64,000 nt of DNA. It comes from Bradyrhizobium sp. BR 10289. Lineage in GTDB: Bacteria; Pseudomonadota; Alphaproteobacteria; Rhizobiales; Xanthobacteraceae. Under the pieces are notes generated by a model, which had not been told where the DNA came from, made no database searches, and worked only from the letters and a program-made list of their open reading frames with translations. Made by a program: the position numbers and the translations under genes. The stretch covers positions 124,001-188,000 of the forward strand of contig NZ_JACOFR010000008.1 in NCBI RefSeq assembly GCF_019455385.1, read 5' to 3'. Each line of letters opens with the position of its first letter. Position 1 is the first letter of the stretch. Below, one piece after another: positions 7,551-16,353 of the stretch.

Positions 7551-7810
7551 GTGCTCTCTATTGCTCGATTGAGTGCGTCGATCAGGTCGTAAACCTGACC
7601 CTGCGTCAGCTCCAGAACGTCAGCCGTGGAGCGGTCGGGATACTCTTGGCGAATGATGACTGTCTCATCTGCCTTGGCGCCATTGCGAGACCACCACACC
7701 TCGACAGAGGGGCACCCAGGGCGCCATTGGGCTCCTGGGGTCCTCACTGCTTCGGCTTTGGGAATGTGGTAGGTCGTGCCGTGCGAATCGGTCGAGCGCT
7801 CAGCCGGCAC
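7547..7810 (-). CDS. 87-residue phage protein, unknown
   Basis: Starts at GTG 7810 within the end of the upstream gene. Ends with a helical segment (LELTQGQVYDLIDALNRAIE). Cys and Trp pairs in the centre (PGCPSVEVWWSRNG). No family recognised. Confidence 0.5.
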   Translation of the reverse strand: MPAERSTDSHGTTYHIPKAEAVRTPGAQWRPGCPSVEVWWSRNGAKADETVIIRQEYPDRSTADVLELTQGQVYDLIDALNRAIEST

Positions 7811-8114
7811 GTTGCTCTCGATACTCGACGGCCGTCACAGTGTGCGGAAACACCTCTGTCACGTAATCGTCGATCTCGTGATCACCGCTGCTGTGCCCCT
7901 TGGATGCCCGCAGGCGGAAGAAGCGTCCTGGGTGAGCGTCCATCGAGAAGATCACTTCGTCGTCGTGGTGATGGTCCCAGGTGTCCAGGAGATTGGCTTG
8001 ATGAACGGTAAAGCCGTTAAAGCGCTCGTCATCGTTGCCTTCCCAACGTTCTCCTTCGCTGGCCCACGCTAGTTCGTCGAGCACGTCTTGGTCGATCTGC
8101 GGCACGTCAGCCAT
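7800..8114 (-). CDS. 104-residue acidic phage protein, unknown
   Basis: Acidic, His-rich protein (TWDHHHDDEVIF, GHSSGDHEIDDYVTEVF). The His/Asp clusters could bind metal, but no family motif is seen. Overlaps both neighbours. Confidence 0.5.
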   Translation of the reverse strand: MADVPQIDQDVLDELAWASEGERWEGNDDERFNGFTVHQANLLDTWDHHHDDEVIFSMDAHPGRFFRLRASKGHSSGDHEIDDYVTEVFPHTVTAVEYREQRAG

Positions 8115-8631
8115 TCTTCTTCGCCTTCAGCACTTCATGCAACATCCCACTCGCGTTGAAGATCACCGCGCACAGCTCGGTCTCCAAGTCCTTCACGATC
8201 ACCTCGCCTCTCACCTCTTCGGTAACAGGCAGGCCGCGATGGAGCTTCCACACGGATACGAAATGCCGCCACAGGCTCTTCATGTACACCTTGACCGGAA
8301 TGCCGAGCTGCCAGTTGTCGCTGTCACGCATGGAGCCATCAGGCATCCTGCGGGCCTTGTGCATGTGCTCCGCGTAGCGCTCCAGCACGAGAGGCGAGAG
8401 GAAGCCTTCGAAGTCCAGCTTGTTCGCGTCGAGGTCTCGGGTTGCCCCTGTGCCGAACTGGCGCACAGCGGCGGGCGTCTGTGGCTGTAGGTCGGAGCCT
8501 CGTGGCCTAACTGCACCGGTCGCACGCCCTTCGCTGTCGTGCTCAGCCTCGTAGCCCTCAGGGATTTCAAACGTGTCGCGCTTGGTGTTGTTAGAGGCCA
8601 TCGCGTAGCCGCCTCCCCATTCGATAGTCAC
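8107..8631 (-). CDS. DUF5664 / dGTP-diphosphohydrolase N-terminal-family protein
   Basis: A 174-residue protein whose core (about residues 62-140: RDLDANKLDFEGFLSPLVLE, then RYAEHMHKAR and DSDNWQLGIP) matches a phage family named for the N-terminal domain of a dATP/dGTP diphosphohydrolase (formerly DUF5664). The helical MazG-like fold suggests nucleotide hydrolysis, but activity here is inference. GTG 8631 forms a GTGA overlap with the DUF4406 gene; an ATG ten codons in is the alternative. It sits with other nucleotide and DNA genes. Confidence 0.65.
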   Translation of the reverse strand: MTIEWGGGYAMASNNTKRDTFEIPEGYEAEHDSEGRATGAVRPRGSDLQPQTPAAVRQFGTGATRDLDANKLDFEGFLSPLVLERYAEHMHKARRMPDGSMRDSDNWQLGIPVKVYMKSLWRHFVSVWKLHRGLPVTEEVRGEVIVKDLETELCAVIFNASGMLHEVLKAKKNG

Positions 8632-8978
8632 AGTTCAATCTTCTCCAGTCCCAGCGCTTCCGCTGCGGCGACTTCCGCCCTCACGCCCTTGCTGCTTTCC
8701 CAGCCGGGCAACAGCGCAATCGCCTCCGCGTCTGAGCAAATCCACGCCAAGTCGACGCCCAGCGCCTCTCGGAGATTGAAGCCGTGCTGCTGTGCTGCCA
8801 GCTCCTCGCTGCCAGTCGGATTGTCAGCCGAAATGTCTGTGCCGTGGCGCTCGTTGTCCTTCTCGGCCGGGCTGAACACAGTGTGACCTTGAGCGCGTAG
8901 CGCTGCAGCCGCTGCGTGGAACGCAGGGAAATTGAAGGCAGGGATGCCACGCATGGGGCCTGCCAGATAGATTTTCAC
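8628..8978 (-). CDS. DUF4406 nucleoside deoxyribosyltransferase-like protein
   Basis: A 116-residue protein with the family's MKIYLAGPMRGI start, the NFPAFHAAAAALRAQGH helix and the FSPAEKD segment. These proteins share the fold of nucleoside 2-deoxyribosyltransferases and are common in phages, perhaps acting in nucleotide salvage or modification. Catalytic activity is not shown. It lies between the exonuclease and the DUF5664 gene. Confidence 0.75.
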   Translation of the reverse strand: MKIYLAGPMRGIPAFNFPAFHAAAAALRAQGHTVFSPAEKDNERHGTDISADNPTGSEELAAQQHGFNLREALGVDLAWICSDAEAIALLPGWESSKGVRAEVAAAEALGLEKIEL

Positions 8979-9772
8979 TTAGGGCTCCAAAGTATTGGCT
9001 TCTTGGCCTCGTTATTCCAATCGCTCCAGCGCAGGATGCGCGCGAGCCGGGCTTGCGTGAGGGCGTCTTGCTCGGTGAGGCCTGCCTTCTTGAACTCCTT
9101 GACGACGCGGCTCCACAGGATCAGGTCCCAGTCCTCACCTTGCTCCATTTCGCTCTCAGGCGCCTTCAGCAGCTTCTCTGCTTTCACCCTGCCGACGCCT
9201 GGGCAACCCTTGTAGCCATCCGACGTATCACCCACGAGCGTCTGATAGAGGTGGAAGTAGTTCGCCTCTTGCTCGGACACGGTCACCAGATCACCCTTGC
9301 GCCAAACCTGCGTCGGGATAGTCTGCATGTCCTTATCTTGCGAGACGATGATGCACTGGCGCTTCTCCTTGATCGGAGACGTGGCCAGCACGCCCATCAC
9401 GTCGTCAGCCTCCAGCCCTGGGAAGGCCTTGCATTTGTACTTGGCCTCGACCTCTTCGCGGAGCTGCACGTAGCACAGAGGCTTGCGTGAGTTGGCCCGG
9501 TTGTTCTTGTAGGTCGGGTCGATCCCGAAGCGGAAGTTCGGGGGCGATGAGAAGCACAGGAAGTGTTCTCTGGTTTCGAAGCGCTCAAAGATGCGCTCCA
9601 GCATGTCGTCCAGTGTCTCACGAGCCCTCTCGGGGCTCGAATAGAGCACGTGGACCGGAGGTTCGCTCCAGTCCACTTCGCCAAGTACGACGTTCCACTT
9701 GACCTCTTGCTCTACTGCGGCGGCGGCCCTGAACAGGAACTCGTCACCGTCCACGAGTAGCAGACGTTGCAT
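8975..9772 (-). CDS. 5'-3' exonuclease (T7 gp6-like)
   Basis: A 265-residue FEN-type nuclease. Metal-binding acidic residues appear as LLVDGDEFLFRA (residues 4-15), FPGLEADDVMG, IVSQDKDM and VGDTSDGYKGCPGVG, the last being the helix-hairpin-helix. In T7 the enzyme removes primers and degrades host DNA. ATG 9772 overlaps the upstream stop (TGATG). It is in the same operon as the polymerase and primase-helicase. Confidence 0.88.
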   Translation of the reverse strand: MQRLLLVDGDEFLFRAAAAVEQEVKWNVVLGEVDWSEPPVHVLYSSPERARETLDDMLERIFERFETREHFLCFSSPPNFRFGIDPTYKNNRANSRKPLCYVQLREEVEAKYKCKAFPGLEADDVMGVLATSPIKEKRQCIIVSQDKDMQTIPTQVWRKGDLVTVSEQEANYFHLYQTLVGDTSDGYKGCPGVGRVKAEKLLKAPESEMEQGEDWDLILWSRVVKEFKKAGLTEQDALTQARLARILRWSDWNNEAKKPILWSPK

Positions 9773-10149
9773 CAAGCCTCGTCCTGGACCGCTTCGTCAT
9801 CGTAGGCGCTCGCCGCAGCGGCGTTGATGATGTCCTGCACGTTCTCGTCGGCCACACGGGGCATACGTCGCGCATGGTCGACACCCAGCACATAGCCTTC
9901 ATCGAACTGCATCTCAGCCTTCGCCTTCCCTTCGAACTCCGCAAGCGCGTAGCCCCGGTCGAAGGCGTCATCAAACGCCTCTTCCTGTTCCTTGGCGCCG
10001 TCGACCACGCCCAGGTCGTAGCCGGCCTTCATTGCCTGATCGATGATGGCGTAGAGCTGGGTGATCAGGGCGCCCTTATCAGGACCCACGACCGTATTGA
10101 TGGCCTGGGCCAGAGCGTTGCCGTTCACCTGTGTCAGCAAACCGTTCAT
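9772..10149 (-). CDS. acidic helical phage protein, unknown
   Basis: A 125-residue protein; ATG 10149 has a good ribosome-binding site (AAAGGAAC, 5-6 bases upstream), so longer readings to 10323 are rejected. It has Gly/Tyr/Asp-rich helical repeats (AGYDLGVVDG, DRGYALAEFE, DEGYVLGVDH) that recur about every 25-28 residues. Unknown function; between polymerase and exonuclease genes. Confidence 0.6.
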   Translation of the reverse strand: MNGLLTQVNGNALAQAINTVVGPDKGALITQLYAIIDQAMKAGYDLGVVDGAKEQEEAFDDAFDRGYALAEFEGKAKAEMQFDEGYVLGVDHARRMPRVADENVQDIINAAAASAYDDEAVQDEA

Positions 10150-10331
10150 CCGTGTTCCTTTTCGTTGAGCCACTGAAGGCCCCTGCTGGTAATCAGCCAT
10201 GTCTTGGTGAAGCGATCCCGCCGCACCTTCGTTGTGATGAGTTGCATGGAAGCCGCCATCGCGATGATGTCGGCCTCCCTTCGTGCCACGTCGGATTTCA
10301 CGCGTACGCTCTCGCGCCAGCATGCTCGCAA
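10146..10331 (-). CDS. small helix-turn-helix-like phage protein
   Basis: About 61 residues if it starts at TTG 10331, which lies just past the polymerase stop (10357); a CTG further upstream cannot be excluded. The product (SDVARREADIIAMAAS, then TTKVRRDRFTKTWLITSRGL) looks like a winged helix domain with a basic recognition region. The open frame upstream of 10331 overlaps the polymerase and is low-complexity shadow. Role unknown. Confidence 0.45.
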   Translation of the reverse strand: MRACWRESVRVKSDVARREADIIAMAASMQLITTKVRRDRFTKTWLITSRGLQWLNEKEHG

Positions 10332-10356
10332 TACCTTGTCGAGCCTTCCGAGTGTG

Positions 10357-12348
10357 TCAGTGGGTGTCAGCCCAGGTACGACCGAACGAGTATTCGCTGT
10401 CGAGGCGGACCCGGAAGCCGTACGGCTCACCGCTTTCTTGCGCGGCTTTGACGATGATGTTGCCGATTTCTTCTTCAAGACCTTCTCGGACGCAGAGTTG
10501 AACTTCGTCGTGAATGAAGAGGACGAACACGAAGTCCCCGTCCCAGCCGTACCGATAGCGGCGGCTGATCTCTTCAAACGCGTCTGCGACCCAGCGCTTG
10601 CAGACGATGGCGCCTGCGGACTGGATCAGGTAGTTGAGAGCGCTATGGCCCTTGGCAGGGATGATGCGGCCATCGAGGCCTGGGACACGTCCTCGGGCTT
10701 CGACTTGCTTGGTGATCTTGGCCTGCAGATCAGCGAACCCATCAATGCCCGCCGCAAAGTTCTCTCGTATCTTGCGGCCAACTGCTCGGATACGACGTTC
10801 TCCAGGGACGCCAACTCCGAAGAACTCTCGGTAGAGGGCTTCGCCTTCTTCCCCACAAGACCTCTGAGCATTGAGAAGACATTCGAGAACAATGTCGCCA
10901 GCCATCTTGTCTTGTGCGCCGTAGATGACGGCATAGGCGAAGCGCTTAGCTCCGTCCTCTCGCACGATGGTGTGAAGCTGATTGTGCTTGTCACGCTCTC
11001 CTGTGGCGAGGCCCATCGCCTGAACCGTGGCCCAGTGAGGGTCGCCTTCAAGAACGGTTCGGGCGTATTTGCCTCCATCGAGTGGATGCAGGTAATGGGC
11101 GAGACCTCGCAGCTCCAAGCCTTGTTGGTCCGCTCCGAGGAAGCTCCATCCCTTAGGTGCGAAGAATAGACGCCTGAACTCGATGCCATAAGGCTTCTTT
11201 GGACTGGGGACTTGAGCGAGGTTCGGAAGGAAGTGAGAACACCTTCCGGTCCCAGTGCCTCCAGGGTTGATAACGCCATGAATGCGTCCGTCCATCTGTA
11301 CTGATTGGAGCAGCGAGTTCTTGCCGCCCACGAGCTGCGACAGGCGCTTGTCGAGCATCAGGTACTCGCCAAGGCCATCCATCTCGGGATAGCGGGCGAT
11401 GATGCTCTCGACCGTCTCTTCGTCGATTTGAGGCTTGCCGCCTTCCGTCAGCTTCTCAGGCTTCCACCCTTGGAGCTTCAGGACCCGTGCGATGTGATCA
11501 CGGCTCGACGGATTGAACTCCACGAGCTTGATCTTGGTGCTGGGCTGTCCTGCGACGTACCCAAGGCGCTTATTGTCACGCTTGGGGACGAATAGAGCCT
11601 TCGTCGGATCAGGGCTGACAGGCTGGTACCACGCGCCGAAGTGATCCTTCAGCCGCTGCTCGACGCCCGTCTTCTTCTCAACGAGGTCGGCCTGAAGAAG
11701 CCCAGCAGCCCTTTCGTCAAAAGGGACGCCAGCTTCCTCAATCTTATCGCACACGACAGCGATGCGGTGCTCAAGCTCAATAGGAGCCTGTGGGTACGCG
11801 TCGGGGTTAAGGTGCTTCCACAGCTTGAGCTGGGTGCGTCCATCCTGAAGCATGTAGTCGTACATGTCTTCGTTGAACTCGCCCCACACGAAGTCAGCGA
11901 TTTCCTTGGGGTCCGTGATGCCCCTCGCACGCGCTTCAGCCTCCCTCGCCTCCGCGTAGTCACCCTTCTGCTCACCCAGGCGGTATCCCCACGCCTTGAC
12001 GCTGTGCTTGCCTCTCAGCCCCGGAGGCAGCTTGCCGGCATCCACGAGGGCGCCATCGGTAAGCTTGATGCTGGGGAACATCGTGCGCGCGATGATCATG
12101 CTGTCCCGGCTCTTCGCTCCAGGCTTCAGCGAGAAGCCCTTGAGCTTCTTCATCAGCGGGATGTCATGGCGCTGGCTGTTGTGGCCAATGACCTCATCGG
12201 CCTCGCGTAGGATCGCGATAGCGTCATCAACCTGATGCGGGCGGAAGCCTTGCAGCTCCTCGGTCGCGAGGTCGATTAGAACGACACAGTGAATCTTAGT
12301 AGCGTTCGCAACAAACCCATCAGATTCGGTATCATGTAAAATCTTCAC
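10357..12348 (-). CDS. family A DNA polymerase (T7 gp5-like)
   Basis: A 663-residue replicative polymerase with proofreading. The N-terminal 3'-5' exonuclease shows HDTESDG (Asp/Glu of Exo I), GHNSQRHD and DYMLQDGRTQ (Exo III Tyr/Asp). The polymerase domain shows motif A GADQQGLELRGLAHYL, motif B with REDGAKRFAYAVIYG, and motif C IHDEVQ. Length is close to T7 gp5 (704). GTG 12348 forms a GTGA overlap with the HNH gene. In T7 the partner is host thioredoxin; whether the thioredoxin-binding loop is kept was not resolved. Confidence 0.95.
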   Translation of the reverse strand: MKILHDTESDGFVANATKIHCVVLIDLATEELQGFRPHQVDDAIAILREADEVIGHNSQRHDIPLMKKLKGFSLKPGAKSRDSMIIARTMFPSIKLTDGALVDAGKLPPGLRGKHSVKAWGYRLGEQKGDYAEAREAEARARGITDPKEIADFVWGEFNEDMYDYMLQDGRTQLKLWKHLNPDAYPQAPIELEHRIAVVCDKIEEAGVPFDERAAGLLQADLVEKKTGVEQRLKDHFGAWYQPVSPDPTKALFVPKRDNKRLGYVAGQPSTKIKLVEFNPSSRDHIARVLKLQGWKPEKLTEGGKPQIDEETVESIIARYPEMDGLGEYLMLDKRLSQLVGGKNSLLQSVQMDGRIHGVINPGGTGTGRCSHFLPNLAQVPSPKKPYGIEFRRLFFAPKGWSFLGADQQGLELRGLAHYLHPLDGGKYARTVLEGDPHWATVQAMGLATGERDKHNQLHTIVREDGAKRFAYAVIYGAQDKMAGDIVLECLLNAQRSCGEEGEALYREFFGVGVPGERRIRAVGRKIRENFAAGIDGFADLQAKITKQVEARGRVPGLDGRIIPAKGHSALNYLIQSAGAIVCKRWVADAFEEISRRYRYGWDGDFVFVLFIHDEVQLCVREGLEEEIGNIIVKAAQESGEPYGFRVRLDSEYSFGRTWADTH

Positions 12349-12800
12349 CACACCCGTCCGTTGTAGTAATCAGCTAGACGGCGCAGCTCGTATGCCGTTG
12401 CGTCCTTCTTCAAATCGTTAGCTCTCCAAGAAATCACTTCAATGTTTCCGCGCACGTAACCTTGTGTAGGGTCTATTCGGTCCAGCGAAGGTGACCCTGC
12501 TGCCCGCGCACCCGTGTTGAACGCCAAGGGAAGCCCAAGCACAGGACAGACAGCAGGAATGTCAATGTCTGTAGGATCGATGTCGAACGCTAATCCTTTA
12601 TCGGACGCTCTCTTCTTTGCGGCCGACCAGAGGTACTTTTGGGGATTGCGTTTACGGTAGTCGTGTCCAGATGCCGACGCGCAGTCTCGACATCTGTAGT
12701 CTTTGCGCCCACGTCTACCTTCGCTCCAATTTCCAGACGTCAACTCCCCACCGCACTTAGAGCAAGAGCCGTCGAAGGCTCCACGCTTGCGATAGTTCAA
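12345..12800 (-). CDS. HNH-type endonuclease with zinc ribbon
   Basis: A 151-residue protein. The N-terminus has a zinc-ribbon (Cys 13, 16, 37, 40). The C-terminal half carries the phage HNH/His-Me core: SLDRIDPTQGYVRGNIEVIS, then WRANDLK. Such free-standing nucleases are usually homing endonucleases. It is inserted between the primase-helicase and the polymerase, starts at TTG 12800 within the upstream stop (TTGA) and ends in the polymerase start (GTGA), so it is fully merged into the replication operon. Confidence 0.82.
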   Translation of the reverse strand: MNYRKRGAFDGSCSKCGGELTSGNWSEGRRGRKDYRCRDCASASGHDYRKRNPQKYLWSAAKKRASDKGLAFDIDPTDIDIPAVCPVLGLPLAFNTGARAAGSPSLDRIDPTQGYVRGNIEVISWRANDLKKDATAYELRRLADYYNGRVW

Positions 12801-14434
12801 AAGGTCTGATCCTGCGCCTGATCGTGAGGATCGAAGCTTTCAAGGTCGACCTCAGAGGCCACCTCGTACCTGCCGGTCTTCACGTTCCACTTCAGCAAGT
12901 CAGCCTCTCCCGTCTCGCCTGTGATGCGGCACTTGAGGGACCTCAGGCGCGCAAAGAGCTTCTTGCCCTTGTCCTGCTGATCACGCTCGACCGCGAGTAC
13001 GTTGAATGACAGTTGTTCAATGGACGCAGAGCCCCGCATATCGTTGAGGCTGATCTGTCCGCCCTCGTTGAAGTTCTTGCCGTTGGAGCGCTTAAGGTGG
13101 ACGATGGCGTAGACGCTCACGCCGGTTTCCTTCACAAAGGAAGCCAGCTTGGTCATCAGGATGTCGATGTCCTTGCGCTCGCCCTCGCTACCGCTCTCCA
13201 GACCTGAGGTGACGATGCTGATGTGGTCGAGCACGATACGCCTGCATCCACTGGCGGCCATGTATCGCATCATGGTCATCAGCCGGTCGCTCTCCAGCGA
13301 ACCGAAGTGGTCGTAGAACAGCATGCCGTTGTGGATCACCGCAGCTAGCGCAGCATCCCAGGCCTCATCACTCACGCTATCGGGGTCCTGCATCACCTGC
13401 TTAAGCGGAACGCCTGCGTGCAGAGCGCAGTAGGCCTTCGCGGAGGTCTCGTTGTCCTCCTCAAGATAGATGTTGCCAATCTTGACGCCGTGCTCGATGC
13501 GGTCGTTGTAGGCCCAGTCTCGGGCAATGGTCGTCTTGCCGATGCCTGAGCCTGCACAGATGGTCGTCAGCTCGCCATCACGGGACCCGAGCCACATTTG
13601 GCTGATCTTCGGCCACGGCATGGACAGGCCGACAGCCTTGCGCTGCTTCAGCCTCTCTCTGGTGAACTCAATGCCCTCGCGGATACCATCGGGCCTCCAG
13701 GGCTTGGCGTCCCAAAAGGCCCTCACGAGGGGCGCAGGTCCATCCTCAAGCAGTACCTCGTTGGCGTCCTTGCGGGACAGCGCCATGATCTTGACGCGTC
13801 CTACTGGAAGCATCTCACATGCCTTCTGCAGAGCCTTCTGTCCTGGCTCATCGTTGTCGAAGCACAGGATGATGTTGTCGAAGCGGCATAGCTTCTCGTA
13901 GTCGGCTAAGATTGCCTTCTCGACGCTATCCGAGCCGTTCGGCAGAGAGCCGGTCGACCACTTGTTGTCGAAGGCCTGGGAGATGGACATGCGGTCTATC
14001 TCGCCCTCGGTGATCACCACCGACTTGCCGCTTGCGGGCCAACTCCACGAGCCAATGATGCCCTTGTATTTGCTGCCGGCTACCCACGTGAACTGCTTGT
14101 CCTTGTCGCGGGTCTTTTGATCGATGAGCCGGCCTGTGTCGTCCTTGATCAGTTGAATATGGACGCGTTTGCCGCTGTCAGTCTCACCGAGTTGGTAATC
14201 GCACTTCTTGCAGGTCTCTTCAGAGAGGCCTCGGGCCGTCAGCGCGGCGTAGTGGCCCTTTAGTGGCGTCCAGTCAGTCACACGGTTCCTTTGAGATGCG
14301 GAGGGGCGTTCGGCCCCATCCGCTGGCTCCCAATGCTTGCAGACGAAGCACGTGGCATCGCCTGCTGCATATCTCGCGAGCCCATCAGACGAGCCACACG
14401 CTGGGCATGGCTCGTGTCCGATGAATTGTCCCAT
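12797..14434 (-). CDS. primase-helicase (T7 gp4-like)
   Basis: A 545-residue bifunctional replication protein. A zinc-binding domain (Cys 10, 13, 29, 32) recognises primer sites. The TOPRIM primase core has ITEGEIDRMS (Glu 143) and CFDNDEPG (about 191-198). The hexameric RecA-like helicase has Walker A AGSGIGKTT (294-302) and Walker B-like RRIVLDHISI. T7 gp4 is 566 residues. ATG 14434 overlaps the preceding stop. Confidence 0.95.
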   Translation of the reverse strand: MGQFIGHEPCPACGSSDGLARYAAGDATCFVCKHWEPADGAERPSASQRNRVTDWTPLKGHYAALTARGLSEETCKKCDYQLGETDSGKRVHIQLIKDDTGRLIDQKTRDKDKQFTWVAGSKYKGIIGSWSWPASGKSVVITEGEIDRMSISQAFDNKWSTGSLPNGSDSVEKAILADYEKLCRFDNIILCFDNDEPGQKALQKACEMLPVGRVKIMALSRKDANEVLLEDGPAPLVRAFWDAKPWRPDGIREGIEFTRERLKQRKAVGLSMPWPKISQMWLGSRDGELTTICAGSGIGKTTIARDWAYNDRIEHGVKIGNIYLEEDNETSAKAYCALHAGVPLKQVMQDPDSVSDEAWDAALAAVIHNGMLFYDHFGSLESDRLMTMMRYMAASGCRRIVLDHISIVTSGLESGSEGERKDIDILMTKLASFVKETGVSVYAIVHLKRSNGKNFNEGGQISLNDMRGSASIEQLSFNVLAVERDQQDKGKKLFARLRSLKCRITGETGEADLLKWNVKTGRYEVASEVDLESFDPHDQAQDQTF

Positions 14435-14661
14435 CAGGCGAGGACGTAACGCACGTACCGCACGCCACCATCGTCAACCGGGCGCTCGGTCGTGATGTCG
14501 TAGCCACGATTGCGCAGTTGATAGATGCAATCGGGCAGGTTCACGATGCCGTAGACCTTGTCGGCCTTGAGGCGCGTGATGTCGCCGTGCTTGAGCAGAT
14601 GTCCGAGAACCTTGTCGGTCTGGTTATCGTGGGCAGCGTCGATGGTGAGCGTGTCAGTCAT
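14434..14661 (-). CDS. small helix-turn-helix protein
   Basis: A 75-residue protein with ATG 14661 and a good ribosome-binding site (GAGGAAG). Residues about 14-65 (KVLGHLLKHGDITRLKADKV, then YGIVNLPDCIYQLRNRGYDI) form a winged helix domain like those found in many phage replication operons. It may bind DNA or regulate the operon. Confidence 0.6.
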   Translation of the reverse strand: MTDTLTIDAAHDNQTDKVLGHLLKHGDITRLKADKVYGIVNLPDCIYQLRNRGYDITTERPVDDGGVRYVRYVLA

Positions 14662-14663
14662 GG

Positions 14664-15125
14664 TCACTTCCTCTTTTTGAGATACGACTTGATCTCGTCG
14701 ATCCACTGTTGAGGCACGATGCCCTTGTCCGACCACTTGAACCCATGGTCGGTCGCCCATTTGCCTTGGGACGTAGGGCTGCCTTTGTAGATCGGCGTAG
14801 ATGCACGGGTGAACACGAGCCGGATGTCCAGCTCGGGGTGCTGTTCCTTCAAAAGAATGAGCTTCTGACGCTCCTTGGCACCATCAGTAGCGGGCTGTCT
14901 GAACCTTGGATTACCACCACCAAAGCGGCCCTTCGCTTCAATGATGATCGGACATCCCTCAAAGGAGAAGTCCGGAAGATACTTCGCTTCTCGCGCAGGC
15001 ACGGTGTAGCGTACCCACTGGCTTTCGTGGCCATACGCTACACCGGCTGCGTCGAGTTGCTCCGCGACCTTCTCCTCAAGCCCTGAACGGAAATTAGGCT
15101 CGATGGTGAGGGCGGGCTTGGACAT
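14664..15125 (-). CDS. endonuclease I, Holliday-junction resolvase (T7 gp3-like)
   Basis: A 153-residue nuclease. The catalytic PD-(D/E)XK motif appears as YLPDFSFEG followed by IIIEAKGRF, with the N-terminal Glu in FRSGLEEKVAEQL. The conserved tail RLVFTRASTPIYKGSPTSQG, then KWATDHGFKW is characteristic. T7 gp3 (149 residues) resolves branched DNA before packaging and breaks host DNA. Confidence 0.93.
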   Translation of the reverse strand: MSKPALTIEPNFRSGLEEKVAEQLDAAGVAYGHESQWVRYTVPAREAKYLPDFSFEGCPIIIEAKGRFGGGNPRFRQPATDGAKERQKLILLKEQHPELDIRLVFTRASTPIYKGSPTSQGKWATDHGFKWSDKGIVPQQWIDEIKSYLKKRK

Positions 15126-15667
15126 CAGAACGGAATGTCGTCGTCGAGGTCGTGGCTCGGGGACTTCGGGGCCTCAGCGGGACCCTGATCCTCATCCTCT
15201 TCGTCCTCGTACGAGAAGCCTTCCTCGGCCTTGATGTCGAAGCCCTTCTTCTTCAGCTCGATGATCTGCACGAAGTTGATGTACAGATTGATGCCACCAC
15301 CGAAGCCGTCGTAGTAGTTAGCTGAGACGTCGACCTTGGCAGTAGTGCCTCCACCGACCTTGACCTTGGCGCGCGGGACTTCCTTGCCCTTCGCGTCCGT
15401 CAACATCGGAGGCTTGTCTTCACCAGACTTCGCTTCCAGGCAAATCTCGCCGGTCTTCTTGTCCTTCTTCCAAGGCAGCTTCACGCCATCGGGAGCGCCA
15501 AGCTCCTTCGCGGCCTTCTTCAGCCACGCGTCGACCTTGCGGTGGTCGTCATCATTGAACTTGATGCGGGTGATGAAGCGGCGCTTGCCTTTGAACTCGT
15601 CGACCTCGTTGAGCTTCGGATAGACCAGGGTGCCACGGGGAAGCGTGGCCTTAACATACTTCGTCAT
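15125..15667 (-). CDS. single-stranded DNA-binding protein (T7 gp2.5-like)
   Basis: A 180-residue protein with a basic OB-fold-type body (YVKATLPRGTLVYPKLNEVD, GINLYINFVQIIEL) and an acidic tail ending HDLDDDIPF. The acidic C-terminus with a terminal Phe is the partner-binding element of gp2.5-type SSBs, contacting polymerase and helicase. It begins the core replication gene group. Confidence 0.85.
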   Translation of the reverse strand: MTKYVKATLPRGTLVYPKLNEVDEFKGKRRFITRIKFNDDDHRKVDAWLKKAAKELGAPDGVKLPWKKDKKTGEICLEAKSGEDKPPMLTDAKGKEVPRAKVKVGGGTTAKVDVSANYYDGFGGGINLYINFVQIIELKKKGFDIKAEEGFSYEDEEDEDQGPAEAPKSPSHDLDDDIPF

Positions 15668-15684
15668 GAAATGTGCAGTGAGCC

Positions 15685-16047
15685 TTAGTAGGAGCCAGCG
15701 TCAAAGCTGGAGCCGCCGCAGTCATAGGACGCGCCGGAATCGTAGGAGTACCCGCTGTCAACACAGGCGGGAGCGTAGCTGTCAACAATGACAGTGTCAG
15801 ACATTGCAGCGCCAAGGGCCGCACCAGCGGCAATGCCAAGGGCCATGTCAGAGGCGTAGTACGGCGTGGAGACGTAGGCCGGCGCGCTGTAAACGGGCGC
15901 GACGTACGCCGGATCACGGATCAGTGCGCTGTGCGTCGGGTACGTCTCAACGACCACGGGGGCCGCGTAGACCGGATAGTAGGCGTAGGAGAACGCCATA
16001 CCGAGCAGCGCGAACAGGAAGAACGAAACAAGGATCACAGTGAACAT
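15685..16047 (-). CDS. small Tyr/Ala/Ser-rich membrane or secreted protein
   Basis: A 120-residue protein with an N-terminal hydrophobic helix (FTVILVSFFLFALLGMAF), a Tyr/Pro/Ala-rich stretch (YYPVYAAPVVVETYP), a Gly/Ala-rich hydrophobic patch (ALGIAAGAALGAAM) and a Ser/Tyr/Gly/Cys-rich tail. It could be an envelope-active phage protein. No family recognised. Confidence 0.5.
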   Translation of the reverse strand: MFTVILVSFFLFALLGMAFSYAYYPVYAAPVVVETYPTHSALIRDPAYVAPVYSAPAYVSTPYYASDMALGIAAGAALGAAMSDTVIVDSYAPACVDSGYSYDSGASYDCGGSSFDAGSY

Positions 16048-16328
16048 CAGGCGGCCGGGGTAGCGTTGGCGTGCGAGGAGACCAGCGCGTTCATCTGCTG
16101 GGCAATCGAACGAGCCTTCACGGCCACGTCCTGCGCATCCTTTGCGGCCTGCTCGGCAGCGTCCGACAGGCGCTCGAAATGGATCGCCTTGTTCACATGC
16201 TCAGCGGCTTCGGCCACCTTCTCCTCAGCGTGCTGCTCCAGCAGCTTCACCGTGGAGAACCAATTGCCGAGGATGGTTTCGATGCTCGTGACCTCCGAAG
16301 AGAACCCTGAGCGGACTTTGGAGAACAT
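16047..16328 (-). CDS. small coiled-coil phage protein
   Basis: A 93-residue Ala/Glu-rich helical protein (LLEQHAEEKVAEAAEHV, DAAEQAAKDAQDVAVKARS). Probably a coiled coil. TGATG coupling to the next gene. Function unknown. Confidence 0.5.
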   Translation of the reverse strand: MFSKVRSGFSSEVTSIETILGNWFSTVKLLEQHAEEKVAEAAEHVNKAIHFERLSDAAEQAAKDAQDVAVKARSIAQQMNALVSSHANATPAA

Positions 16329-16353
16329 CAGTCGTTTAGCTCCAGTAGCGCAG

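Noticed and set aside
8107..8978. dATP/dGTP diphosphohydrolase-family gene as a sign of a 2-aminoadenine (Z) genome
   Set aside because: No PurZ or DatZ gene is present in the window, and this family is widespread in ordinary phages; the family A polymerase alone is not evidence.
10204..11169. 321-residue plus-strand ORF
   Set aside because: Antisense of the DNA polymerase, whose motifs A, B and C are intact on the other strand; no phage family match.
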